From positions 806,001 to 870,000 of the forward strand of contig CAWHVW010000002.1 in NCBI GenBank assembly GCA_963832965.1: a DNA stretch of 64,000 nucleotides, read 5' to 3'. The stretch is from CAWACP01 sp963832965. GTDB taxonomy: Bacteria > Acidobacteriota > Terriglobia > Bryobacterales > Bryobacteraceae. Both the position numbers and the translations under genes were made by a program. This document shows positions 47,581-56,229 of this stretch, piece after piece. Under the pieces are notes generated by a model. That model searched no databases, was not told the origin of the DNA, and saw only the letters and a list, made by a program, of their open reading frames with translations. How positions within the stretch are numbered: the first letter of the stretch is position 1; each line of letters starts with the position of its first letter.

Positions 47581-48292
47581 CGACGGCCCCCGTGATGAGG
47601 AAATTCAGGCCGAATTCGGACCAGTTCAGATGGGCCTCCGGGTGAGCGATCAGGCGCGGAACCCAAACCAATACACCAAAGAGGGCCAGCATGAGGGTCA
47701 TCAGGCGTAGCGCAAGCCCTGCCTGGCGATTGATGAGAATGGCAATCGCCGCGAGGCCAAAAGCAATGGTCGTGAGTATCGCCCAGAAATTCTGATTTGG
47801 TGGAATCCACTTTGGAACCAGGTCGGCGGTCACAGAGAGATAGAATATCTGGCTCAAGGTAAATGAAATCGCGCAGACTCCGATTCCGAGGCGCGCCACC
47901 CGGCCGAGCGTTTTCGCCCGTGCCGCATTCGCCTCACTCGCGGCGCACAGGGCAATGGCGCCACAGAGTGCGGAAAACTGTTCGAAGAAACTCCCGTAAT
48001 GCTCATAGGCCGCGGGTTCGGCAATGATTCCAGGGACGCAGGCCATGGAGAAAAGCAAATAGACGATTCCGAGAACGATCGCCGCCCAACGCGCGGTTCC
48101 TGGATACTGCATGCCAATCCCACCGGCAATTTGCAGGATCATGAGACACCCGCCGATGATGGTTCCGAAAGGCAGGGTCCAGATCTGAACCAGGGTTTGC
48201 CAGGTGTCAGCGTCGTGCCACAGGAGTGCGATGACGCCCAACAGCACGGCCGACGCGCCGAAGACGACCCGCCCGTACAACGCTGTTTTCAT
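47549..48292 (-). CDS. DoxX-like multi-pass membrane protein
   Basis: 247-residue inner-membrane protein starting with ATG at 48292 (KTALYGRVVFGASAVLLG). Several helices are seen: VVFGASAVLLGVIALLWHD, FGTIIGGCLMILQIAGGIG, WAAIVLGIVYLLFSMACV, ARLGIGVCAISFTLSQIFYL, ILTTIAFGLAAIAILI and LALRLMTLMLALFGVLVWV. The pattern is like DoxX/DUF4267-type proteins of unknown role. The C-terminal residues lie in a MITE-like stretch, so the native end may be lost. No enzymatic motif. Confidence 0.75.
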   Translation of the reverse strand: MKTALYGRVVFGASAVLLGVIALLWHDADTWQTLVQIWTLPFGTIIGGCLMILQIAGGIGMQYPGTARWAAIVLGIVYLLFSMACVPGIIAEPAAYEHYGSFFEQFSALCGAIALCAASEANAARAKTLGRVARLGIGVCAISFTLSQIFYLSVTADLVPKWIPPNQNFWAILTTIAFGLAAIAILINRQAGLALRLMTLMLALFGVLVWVPRLIAHPEAHLNWSEFGLNFLITGAVGLQARTAPRR

Positions 48293-48404
48293 ACAAGAAA
48301 CAGTAACAGAGTGTTTCCGTGGCTGGTTAGGGACTGGTGACACCTGGTCTATTGACCTTACTTCCGCACTCCGCCAGAATCAGAAAGCTGAGGGGGGAGC
48401 GACA

Positions 48405-50906
48405 ATGAGCGCCTTGTGGCAGGACATCGTCTACGCGCTAAGGATACTGGCCAGGAAGCCGCTGTTCACCGCCGTTGCGGCGCTCTCTCTGGCATTGGGG
48501 ATCGGGTTGAACACGGCGATTTTTACGCTCGTGAACACCATCCTCATCGGCTCCTTGCCCTACCGCGACGCCGGCCGCCTGGTGGGCATTTTCAGCCTCG
48601 AACCCGGCCATCGGGATCAGCTTCAGGGCGTGTCCATTCCGGACATGCTGAACTGGAAGGCGCAGGCGCGTTCGTTTGAGGCGTACGGCGCGATCTCGCT
48701 GAGCGAATCCGATCTCGGCGCGGAAGAAAACGGAATGCCGGCCGAACGCGTGGAAGGCGAGAAGGTGACGCCGGGATTGCTGAGAGCCCTGGGGACTTCG
48801 CCGCTGATGGGCCGGTATTTCACCGAATCCGAGGACGAAGTGGATCACACGGCGCCGGTGATGCTGATCAGCCATCGGCTGTGGATGCGGCGATTCGGTG
48901 GAGACAAAAACATTCTCGGCCACCAGATTCTGGTGAACGGCGAGAACACGTCGATTATTGGGGTGATGCCGCCGGACTTCCGGCTCACCGACGAGAACGC
49001 CGATTATCTTGCGCCGCTGCCCATCAATCATGTCCAGGTTCGGGCCTCCGCGAGATTCCTGACGGTTGCCGCGAGGCTCAAGCCGGGCGTCACGGTGGAG
49101 CAGGCGCAAAGCGAGATGGACGCGGTTGCGGCGCATCTGGCGGAGAAATTCCCGGATCACGACAAAGAGCACGGAGAGCCGTGGACCACTCGCGTCCAAC
49201 CGATCCGTGAAGCCCTGTTCGGGTACATAGACCGGCCGCTGCTGTTGCTGCAAGGGGCGGTAGCCTTCGTTTTGTTGATTGCGTGCGCCAATATTGCGGC
49301 GCTGCTGCTGGCGCGCGCGTCGTCGCGGCAGACGGAGGTGGCGGTCCGGTCGGCGCTGGGCGCGGGACGGGGGCGCATCATCCGGCAGTTCCTCACGGAG
49401 AGCGTGGTGCTGTCGGTGATCGGGGGGATTCCCGGGGTGGTGCTCGCGTGGGCGGGGGTGCGGGCGCTGGTCGGCATGGCTCCGTCGTGGCTGCCGCGGC
49501 TGCACGCCATCGGCATGGATGCCCGCGTTCTCGGCTTCAGCGTGGCCGTCTCCATCCTCACCGGGCTGCTGTTTGGAGTAATTCCCGCGGCGCAGGGATC
49601 CCGAGCGACATTTGTGGAATCGGTGAAGGACTCCGCCCGCGGGGGAACCGCGGGAGTGGCGCGGACGCGTTTACGCGCGGTGCTGGTGGCGGGGCAACTC
49701 GCGCTCGCGCTGATGTTGTTAATCGGCTCCGGGCTCCTGATCCGCAGTTTTCTGGAACTGCAGAATGCCGATCTCGGTTGCGACCCCCATGGACTGCTTA
49801 CCTTTCGCTACCGCTTCCCGGAGAAACAGAATGGCCGGCCCGTGGGCATCTACCATGCGCTACCGCTGTGGGAGATGAGTCCGGCGCCGCGCGCTACGCT
49901 GCAGCGGGTGTTCGAGCGCCTGCAAACGGTGCCTGGCGTACTCTCGGTGGGTGGAACGACGTATCCACCCATCTGCACGAACAACCCGATGAACTTCACC
50001 ATAGACGGGCGGCCGGTTGCCAACTCCGACGATCTGAGCGCCGACTACTTTCCGGTGACTCCGAATTTCTTTGGGACCATGAAGATTCCCATGCTGCGCG
50101 GGCGCGACTTCGACGATCGTGACAGGGCCGATTCGCCATGGGTGGCCATCATCAATCAGACCATGGCGCAGCGGTATTTTCCCGGAGAGAATGCAATTGG
50201 CAAGCGAATCCACGTGGACCTGTCGGACCAGGAGCAACCCCGCGAGATTGTGGCCATTGTGAAGGATATTCCCGCAACTCATCCGCAGACCAAAGAGGAT
50301 CCGGCGATCTTCGTTCCGTTCCAGCAGGCGGCAGCGCACATCAACGGGCCGAACACCTCGCTGCAACTGGAGATGACATATCTGATACGAACGCAGGGCG
50401 ACCCCATGAGCGCGTTGCCCGCGGTGCGCCGGGCGGTGGAAGAGATCAATCGAACCTGGCCGCTCACCGATCCGCGCACGGAGGAATCCTATTTGGATGA
50501 GCAGGCGCAGTATCCGCGATACTATTCGATGCTGTTGGGCTTGTTCGCGGCCGTGGCGACGGCTCTGGCGGCGGTGGGAATCTACGGTGTTATGGTCTAT
50601 GTGGTGGAGCAGCGCACCCGAGAGATCGGCATCCGCATGGCTCTGGGCGCGGGCGTGGGGGACGTGCTGAAGCTGGTGCTGCGGCAGGCGCTGCCGATGA
50701 TCGCCATCGGCGTGGTCACGGGAATTGCGGGCGCCATGGCTCTGAGCCGATTCATTTCATCGGAACTATGGGAAGTGAAGGCCGCCGATCCGCGAACATT
50801 TGTGGGAGTGACTCTGCTGTTGATTTCCATCGCGATTATCGCGTGCGCGGTGCCCACGCGCCGCGCGGTCCGGGTGGACCCCAGCCTCGCGCTTCGGCAC
50901 GAGTAG
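48405..50906 (+). CDS. Orphan MacB/FtsX-type ABC permease (acidobacterial ADOP family)
   Basis: 833-residue permease starting MSALWQDIVYALRILARKPL with AGGGGGGAGC upstream. It has an N-terminal helix (TAVAALSLALGIGLNTAIFTLV) and a MacB-type periplasmic domain (SIIGVMPPDF; FLTVAARLKPGVTVEQAQ). The first FtsX domain (LLLLQGAVAFVLLIACANIA; VAVRSALGAGRGRIIRQFL) is followed by a second periplasmic domain and a second FtsX domain near the C-terminus (MVYVVEQRTREIGIRMALGA). No ATPase gene is adjacent, as is usual for this expanded acidobacterial group. Substrate unknown. Confidence 0.92.
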   Translation: MSALWQDIVYALRILARKPLFTAVAALSLALGIGLNTAIFTLVNTILIGSLPYRDAGRLVGIFSLEPGHRDQLQGVSIPDMLNWKAQARSFEAYGAISLSESDLGAEENGMPAERVEGEKVTPGLLRALGTSPLMGRYFTESEDEVDHTAPVMLISHRLWMRRFGGDKNILGHQILVNGENTSIIGVMPPDFRLTDENADYLAPLPINHVQVRASARFLTVAARLKPGVTVEQAQSEMDAVAAHLAEKFPDHDKEHGEPWTTRVQPIREALFGYIDRPLLLLQGAVAFVLLIACANIAALLLARASSRQTEVAVRSALGAGRGRIIRQFLTESVVLSVIGGIPGVVLAWAGVRALVGMAPSWLPRLHAIGMDARVLGFSVAVSILTGLLFGVIPAAQGSRATFVESVKDSARGGTAGVARTRLRAVLVAGQLALALMLLIGSGLLIRSFLELQNADLGCDPHGLLTFRYRFPEKQNGRPVGIYHALPLWEMSPAPRATLQRVFERLQTVPGVLSVGGTTYPPICTNNPMNFTIDGRPVANSDDLSADYFPVTPNFFGTMKIPMLRGRDFDDRDRADSPWVAIINQTMAQRYFPGENAIGKRIHVDLSDQEQPREIVAIVKDIPATHPQTKEDPAIFVPFQQAAAHINGPNTSLQLEMTYLIRTQGDPMSALPAVRRAVEEINRTWPLTDPRTEESYLDEQAQYPRYYSMLLGLFAAVATALAAVGIYGVMVYVVEQRTREIGIRMALGAGVGDVLKLVLRQALPMIAIGVVTGIAGAMALSRFISSELWEVKAADPRTFVGVTLLLISIAIIACAVPTRRAVRVDPSLALRHE

Positions 50907-51057
50907 ACCGCCGCACTCTTAACGACCAGCGCCTTCAAGCTTCTCGCGGCGAAGCCTCGCCGCAATGTCTCGTGCGGCCGAGGTGTCGTGTTGGACTTGT
51001 CCCCAATTCTGAGACAAACGGTTAAGACTCAAAATCCATCCAAGGGAGAATTGAGTC

Positions 51058-51369
51058 ATGGGGTTGTCGAGAAGGACGTTCACGAAGGAGTTCAAGCTGG
51101 CAGCGGTTCGGCGGCTGGAGCAGGGGGTATCCATGGGCGAGGTGGCTCGCGCGCTGGAAGTGAACCCCAATGTGCTGCACCGCTGGCGGCGTGAGTTCCG
51201 CCAGGGGCCGGGCAAGGCGTTTCCGGGCAACGGCCAGCGGCGCTGGTCGGAAGGCCGGGTTGCCGAACTGGAGCGAAAGATCGGCCAGCAGACGCTGGAG
51301 ATCGATTTTTTGAAGGGCTGCTTGCAGCGTTGGCCCCGGCCAAGCAGAACAGCCGACCTTATCCGCTGA
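51058..51369 (+). pseudogene. Truncated IS3-family transposase orfA
   Basis: HTH-type OrfA: RRTFTKEFKLAAVRRLEQGV, VARALEVNPNVLHRWRREF, then VAELERKIGQQTLEIDFLKG. The usual continuation after FLKGCLQR is replaced by WPRPSRTADLIR and a stop, and no orfB follows. GGGAGAATT precedes the ATG. TGTCCCCAATTCTGAGACAAA at about 50999 may be the left end. A dead IS fragment, cut within 80 bases of a MITE. Confidence 0.78.
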
Positions 51370-51443
51370 CAAGGACCGGCTCACGCAGGGTTCTTACAGG
51401 CGGAATTTGGCCTCAACATCCCGGACGACCGGTCGGAGACCGC

Positions 51444-51582
51444 CTAACAGGATGCTGAAAAAGGCTATCTGGTCGCCGCTCCGTCACCGTCGCGGTTCGG
51501 TAACCACCTGCAAACACGTAGCCACGTTTCCGAGCCTCGCGTGTAAACAAGCGGTTTTCGGGCTTTTTCAGCAGCCTGCTAA
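51444..51582 (+). mobile_element. 131-bp MITE copy 2 with CTAA target duplication
   Basis: The element is 51448-51578, with 16-base inverted termini: CAGGATGCTGAAAAAG at the left and CTTTTTCAGCAGCCTG at the right (15 of 16 pair). CTAA flanks it on both sides (51444-51447 and 51579-51582). The interior holds CTCCGTCACCGTCGCGGTTC and TGTAAACAAGCGGTTTTCGG, both shared with copy 1. No coding capacity beyond spurious frames. Confidence 0.85.
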
Positions 51583-51769
51583 CGTCGTAGCCCGCTTCCT
51601 CGGCTTGTAGGAGGCGCGGAAACAGCGCCAAGTTCGCCCGCAGAACGCCGCTTGAAGTGCGACGAGCACACGTTCAGAGTCGCGGGTAAAGTGGATAACG
51701 GTCCTTGTCCCCGCCGCTCCGCCAAACCCCACCTGTCCGTGTACAATTGTCTTGGCCTTTGCGCCACCC

Positions 51770-53122
51770 ATGCTGGGCGATCTCATAGCCGACCGCTACA
51801 GAGTTGAAGCTGAGCTCGGCCGTGGCGGCATGGGCGTTGTACTCCGTGCCCATGACTCCCGGCTGAACCGCACCGTCGCTGTGAAGATGCTGCCCGCGGA
51901 CGCCACTCAATCCGACCTTCTGCGGCAGAGCCTCGCCTCAGAGGCACGCATCGCCTCCGCACTGAACCACCCCGGCATTGCCACCGTGTACGACTTCATC
52001 GAACAAGACGGGGCCGCATTCATCATCTACGAATTCGTTCCCGGCCACACGTTGCGCCAGCATTTGGAGTCCGAGCGCTTCAACTTCAGAGAGACGCTCG
52101 ATGCAGCCCTCCAGTTGACTGAAGCCCTTACCGCCGCGCATGAAAACGGCATCACCCATCGCGACCTGAAGCCCGAGAATATCATGGTCACACCGGAATC
52201 AAGCGGCCGTTGCCACATGAAGATCCTCGATTTCGGCCTCGCCAAGCAGTTGCAACAGCCATGTCATATTGAATCGGTCGCGCTCACGCAAACCGTGCTT
52301 TCTCAAACGGCGCCAGGTTTCCAGCGCGGAACGGTAGCCTACATGGCTCCGGAGCAGCTAGAAGGCAAGCAGGCGGACGCACGTACTGACATCTATGCAC
52401 TCGGCCTGGTGCTCTATGAAATGGCGACCGGCGTCCATCCGTTTCGCGGCGCAACGCTAGCGGCAACCATCGCGAACGCACTAGCCACTACGGCTCCGCC
52501 GCCGCCCTCACGGCACAATTCCATGCTGCCGACCGAGTACGACCACACCGTCCTAAAGTGCCTCCGCAAGGACCCCGCCGACCGTTTCCAATCCTTGCGT
52601 GAGATCTTTGTCGATCTCCGTAACATTACACACGATCGGAATTCCGCTCCTGCGCAGGCGATAAGCGCGTCCACTGAGCCTGGCGTCGCCCGCCGCATCT
52701 TTTCTCTGGTACTGCGACACGGTTGGGAGCTCCTGCACGTTCGCTTGTGCGTCTGGTGCGTCCTGTTGGCCTACGTGGCGTGGCGATTCCGCCTCGCAAC
52801 ACCTGGGGCCGTGGGCTTGGCAATGTTCTTCGCTGCCCTGATCTGCACGACCGTGCTGTCCGTATTGCTTTTCACCCTTCTTTATACGCACGTTGCCGAC
52901 AAGAACCGCCTCGCGGCGGAGGTGCGGCGGATGGCGCCGTGGTTCCGCGTTTTGAGCATCATGATAGGGTTACTTGCCTGGGTTATGGCCGTAATGGTCG
53001 CTGCCACTCATACAGTTCTCGCCGTGCTTCTGATTCTCATGGGCACAAAATTTGGCCTTATGGTTCTCACACTTAAACCCACGATAGACCGCGGTGTCCT
53101 GTCCTCAAAGGACCTCAGCTGA
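51770..53122 (+). CDS. Serine/threonine protein kinase with C-terminal membrane segments
   Basis: 450-residue PknB-like kinase. From the ATG at 51770: GRGGMGVVLRAHD (P-loop), VAVKML (Lys), THRDLKPENIMV (catalytic loop), KILDFGLAKQL (DFG), then APE-like MAPEQLEGKQADARTDIYAL. The kinase domain fills residues about 10-290. Three to four hydrophobic helices follow (RLCVWCVLLAYVAWRF; AMFFAALICTTVLSVLLFTL; MIGLLAWVMAVMVAATHTVL). No extracellular sensor domain is seen, unusual for a PknB with several helices. A TTG start at 51752 is possible. Confidence 0.9.
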   Translation: MLGDLIADRYRVEAELGRGGMGVVLRAHDSRLNRTVAVKMLPADATQSDLLRQSLASEARIASALNHPGIATVYDFIEQDGAAFIIYEFVPGHTLRQHLESERFNFRETLDAALQLTEALTAAHENGITHRDLKPENIMVTPESSGRCHMKILDFGLAKQLQQPCHIESVALTQTVLSQTAPGFQRGTVAYMAPEQLEGKQADARTDIYALGLVLYEMATGVHPFRGATLAATIANALATTAPPPPSRHNSMLPTEYDHTVLKCLRKDPADRFQSLREIFVDLRNITHDRNSAPAQAISASTEPGVARRIFSLVLRHGWELLHVRLCVWCVLLAYVAWRFRLATPGAVGLAMFFAALICTTVLSVLLFTLLYTHVADKNRLAAEVRRMAPWFRVLSIMIGLLAWVMAVMVAATHTVLAVLLILMGTKFGLMVLTLKPTIDRGVLSSKDLS

Positions 53123-53336
53123 CCTGAACCCGCTCGTTGGTCTCGCGGTACTCCCCCGCTGCTTTTGGATCACGGCGCATCGGGAAGTCGGCCGGGCCGG
53201 ACGCGGCGGCGCTACAATAATTTTGCCGGGCGAAACAGAAGCGCCCTTATGTTGTACAGTGAAGGGATTCCACATTTCTGGTCCTTGGACGTGACAAACC
53301 AAAACCAAGCCAACCACACCAACCTGTTAAGTTCTA

Positions 53337-53760
53337 ATGGCTGATATCGATCTCACGCAGGACGAGGCCGACAAGCTTATAGCAATGGAGAAACGTGCTG
53401 TTGACCAAAAGGAATGGCTTTTTCCTTCCCCGGGCGACAGGATGGCGATCCCGCTGATTTCGGTCGACAAACGAGAAAGTTTCATGCTCGATGTTACCCG
53501 TGCGCGAATAAAACTCTCCAAAGCCACTTACCAAAACCGGGCTGGACCTCGATGGTCCTCCGCACCGGAACCCTGACGGCGAAGAGGTCCACTGCCCGCA
53601 CTTGCACCGCTATCGCGAGGGTTACGGCGACAGATGGGCGTTCCCCGCCCCCGTCGCCAGATACGCGAATACGGTGGACCTCTTTTCGACGTGCGAAGCG
53701 TTCATGGAGGAGTGCAACATCACGGATCCGCCCACAATTCAAAGAGGGCTGTTCTCATGA
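53337..53760 (+). pseudogene. DUF6978-like protein, internal deletion with frame change
   Basis: ATG at 53337, then DIDLTQDEADKLIAMEKRAV and KRESFMLDVTRARIKLSKAT with YQNRA. From about 53542 the protein continues in the next frame as LDLDGPPHRNPDGEEVHCPH, LHRYREGYGDRWAFP and ITDPPTIQRGLFS, with TGA at 53758-53760. About ten residues normally between YQNRA and LDL are missing, so this is a small deletion with loss of frame. The TGA overlaps the ATG of the DUF1828 gene (ATGA), so the pair is translationally coupled. The family call is from the conserved pattern PHRNPDG...CPHLH...YGD-WA. Confidence 0.6.
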
Positions 53761-54533
53761 CGACGACGCAGGAGATCGAGGAGCTTCTAAACCATTACCG
53801 TTTGTGGCTGAAGGACAAAACGACGTTTCGTGAGGTGGGCGATTCCTGGGTTGAAATCACGACGCCCTACCTTGACCGCCATAACGACGCTCTCCAGATC
53901 TATGCGCGCGCCGACAATGGCGGCTACATTCTAACCGACGATAGCTACACCATTCACGACCTCGAGGCGTCAGGCTGCAATCTCAATACTGAGAAACGGC
54001 AGGACCTCCTGAAGATGACCCTGAATGGCTTCGGCGTTCGTATCAATAGCGACGCCCTTGAAGTGCACGCATCGCCTGAGACTTTTCCCTCGCGAAAACA
54101 CAACCTAATTCAGGCTATTCTCGCCGTGAATGACCTGTTTTACCTTGCACAACCCGTCGTTGAGAGTCTATTTGTTGAAGATGTGATTGCGTGGCTCGAT
54201 GCCAGCCACATCCGTTACACGCCCAAGGTGAAGTTCACTGGCATCAGCGGGTTCGACCATCTTTTTGATTTCGTTATTCCAAAGTCCGCCGGCAAACACC
54301 CGGAGCGCATCGTACAGGCGATCAATCGTCCAACGCGAGACACGGCCGAGGCATTTATTTATAAATGGAGCGATACCCGCGATGTGCGGCCATCTGATTC
54401 GAAGGCGTATGCATTTCTCAATGACACTGAACACGCGATTTCAGTCGGCGTACTCGACGCATTTCGCAACTACCAAATACAGCCCGTGGCGTGGAGCAAG
54501 CGCGACGGAGCCGTTACGGAACTTGCCGCTTAA
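53757..54533 (+). CDS. DUF1828/DUF1829 domain protein
   Basis: 258-residue cytoplasmic protein. The N-terminal part (residues about 1-120: TPYLDRHNDALQIYARADNG; YILTDDSYTIHDLEASGC) is DUF1828, and the C-terminal part (SLFVEDVIAWLDASHIRYTP; ISGFDHLFDFVIPKSAGKHP) is DUF1829. No signal peptide or membrane segment. The DUF1828/1829 fold is of unknown function and turns up in mobile islands. Here it is coupled with DUF6978 upstream. A defence or conflict role is possible but not shown. Confidence 0.75.
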   Translation: MTTTQEIEELLNHYRLWLKDKTTFREVGDSWVEITTPYLDRHNDALQIYARADNGGYILTDDSYTIHDLEASGCNLNTEKRQDLLKMTLNGFGVRINSDALEVHASPETFPSRKHNLIQAILAVNDLFYLAQPVVESLFVEDVIAWLDASHIRYTPKVKFTGISGFDHLFDFVIPKSAGKHPERIVQAINRPTRDTAEAFIYKWSDTRDVRPSDSKAYAFLNDTEHAISVGVLDAFRNYQIQPVAWSKRDGAVTELAA

Positions 54534-54575
54534 GTAGCCTCCGGCAGCAGATTTGCGGCGTCCACGGCGACGACC

Positions 54576-55391
54576 CTAATACTGCATCAGTGTTCCCTCT
54601 TTGCGGCCGTTCCGGACGGCTGCGGCAAAGAGGGTGACGCTGGCTGGAATGAGAATGGCCGCGATCACCGCGAGGGTCACGATCGGTTTCGCCGCCGTGA
54701 TCACCGACTCGCCTTTGAGCATGGTCAGCCGCAGCGCGTCGAGAGAATAGGTGATGGGAATCAGCATGGAGACCTTTTGCACCCAGGGCGGCAGCACCTG
54801 GATGGGGAAGTAAGCGCCGCCGAGGATGCTGCCGAAACCGCCGAGGATCCATGTGATGGGGTCGCCCTTCTTGAGCCAGACGATGGTGGCGGCAGAGAGA
54901 ACTCCAAAAGCCACGAAGATACCAATGGAGAGAACGAGCACCAGGAGCGTTGCCAGAACGTCCATCCGGCTGAAGTCGACGCCAAACGCAAAAGCCGCCG
55001 CCACCAGGATCAACAGCAACTGAACGGCTCCCGAGATCAGGCCGTAGAGCGACGACATCAACACCACCGTCACGCAGCCGGTCTGGCTGCTCAGCATCGC
55101 GTCAAGACAGCCCGTCACCTGGGCCTGGCGAATGGATTCCGAAAACATCCGCAGGGTCAGGTCGAAGTAACGGGCGAAGGCCACTCCGATCACCGCGAAG
55201 GGGAAATAACGGCCGCTGAACCCTGCCAGCGAAGAGGTCGACTGGGGCGTGATGAGCTTGCTGAGAAAGTAGAAAAACACCAGGATGGCCATGGATTCGA
55301 ACAAACGCATCAGGAAGCTGACGGTGTAGCCGGATTCGATGCGAAAATCCCGCAGGATGAAAGCGCCAGCCTTACGCAACCACGCGGTCAT
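54576..55391 (-). CDS. ABC-2 type exporter permease
   Basis: 271-residue permease: six predicted helices, including VSFLMRLFESMAILVFFYFL, VQLLLILVAAAFAFGVDF and PIVTLAVIAAILIPASVTLF, with the ABC-2 segment GGAYFPIQVLPPWVQKVSM. It starts at ATG 55391, overlapping the end of the ATPase gene by 20 bases. The gene is the last of the NRPS-ATPase-permease operon, so it probably exports the NRPS product or gives self-resistance. Confidence 0.88.
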   Translation of the reverse strand: MTAWLRKAGAFILRDFRIESGYTVSFLMRLFESMAILVFFYFLSKLITPQSTSSLAGFSGRYFPFAVIGVAFARYFDLTLRMFSESIRQAQVTGCLDAMLSSQTGCVTVVLMSSLYGLISGAVQLLLILVAAAFAFGVDFSRMDVLATLLVLVLSIGIFVAFGVLSAATIVWLKKGDPITWILGGFGSILGGAYFPIQVLPPWVQKVSMLIPITYSLDALRLTMLKGESVITAAKPIVTLAVIAAILIPASVTLFAAAVRNGRKEGTLMQY

Positions 55392-56229
55392 GCTCGCCTC
55401 CCGTCACATTTTGCCGGTAGTATTGCGAGAGCGTGATTCCTCTCGCGGTCAGGTCCGCGATGCGATCGAGCCCACGCAGGTGGCCTCGGTCGATGACCGC
55501 CACTTTATTGCAAAGCTTCATGGCTTCCTCGATCCGATGCGTGGCGATCAGCAGGGTCTTCCCGGAACCGGTGCAGGCGCGGCTCATGATTAATTCGGTG
55601 AGCTCATCGCAGGCGATGGGATCGAGAGCGCGGGTGGGCTCGTCGAGAATGAGGACTTCGGGTTCGGCAATCAAACCTCGCGCCAGCGCCAGGCGCTGCT
55701 TCATTCCGGAACTGTAGCCGGCGACCGGCCTCTCCGCCGCTTCTTCGAGTCCTACCAGGCTGATCAGCTCGCGGATCCGATCGCGGAGATCGGCGCCCCA
55801 GAGGTTATCCAGCGCGCCGAAAAACTCGAGGTTTTGTACGGCGGTGAGGCGCCAGAAAAAACTTCTTTCCTCATTGAGGACAAAGCCCACCGATTTCCGC
55901 GCGGCCGAGTTGTGGTGCACGGTGCTGAAACCGTTGACGGTGATGTCCCCTTCGCTGGGGAATAGGAGGCCCCCGATCAGCTTGAGCAGCGTGGTCTTGC
56001 CCGCGCCGTTTGGGCCCATCATGGCGATCCGGTCGCCCTTTTGCACGTTGAAAGTGGTATTTTCCAACGCCGTGCACACACGTCTGCGGCGGAAAGGCTG
56101 CAGAACCAGTTCACGGTAGCGCTTGGCAATGGGGAAGCGCATCCAGACGTCGCGAACGGAAATAATGGACGGCTCCAGGCGCGGCTGGTCGACGAACGAC
56201 GGAAGGGTCCGCCGCTGCGATTCGGTCAC
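55372..56229 (-). CDS. ABC exporter ATPase
   Basis: 285-residue ATPase. GTG at 56229 overlaps the NRPS stop (GTGA), so translation is coupled; the longer open frame upstream is not needed. Walker A MMGPNGAGKTTLLKLIGGLL, Q-loop FVLNEERSFFWRLTA, signature YSSGMKQRLALARGL and Walker B LILDEPTRALDP are all intact, with H-loop ATHRIEEAMKLC. An N-terminal extension (RYRELVLQPFRRRRV) resembles lipid/polysaccharide-type exporters. Works with the permease that follows. Confidence 0.92.
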   Translation of the reverse strand: MTESQRRTLPSFVDQPRLEPSIISVRDVWMRFPIAKRYRELVLQPFRRRRVCTALENTTFNVQKGDRIAMMGPNGAGKTTLLKLIGGLLFPSEGDITVNGFSTVHHNSAARKSVGFVLNEERSFFWRLTAVQNLEFFGALDNLWGADLRDRIRELISLVGLEEAAERPVAGYSSGMKQRLALARGLIAEPEVLILDEPTRALDPIACDELTELIMSRACTGSGKTLLIATHRIEEAMKLCNKVAVIDRGHLRGLDRIADLTARGITLSQYYRQNVTGGEHDRVVA

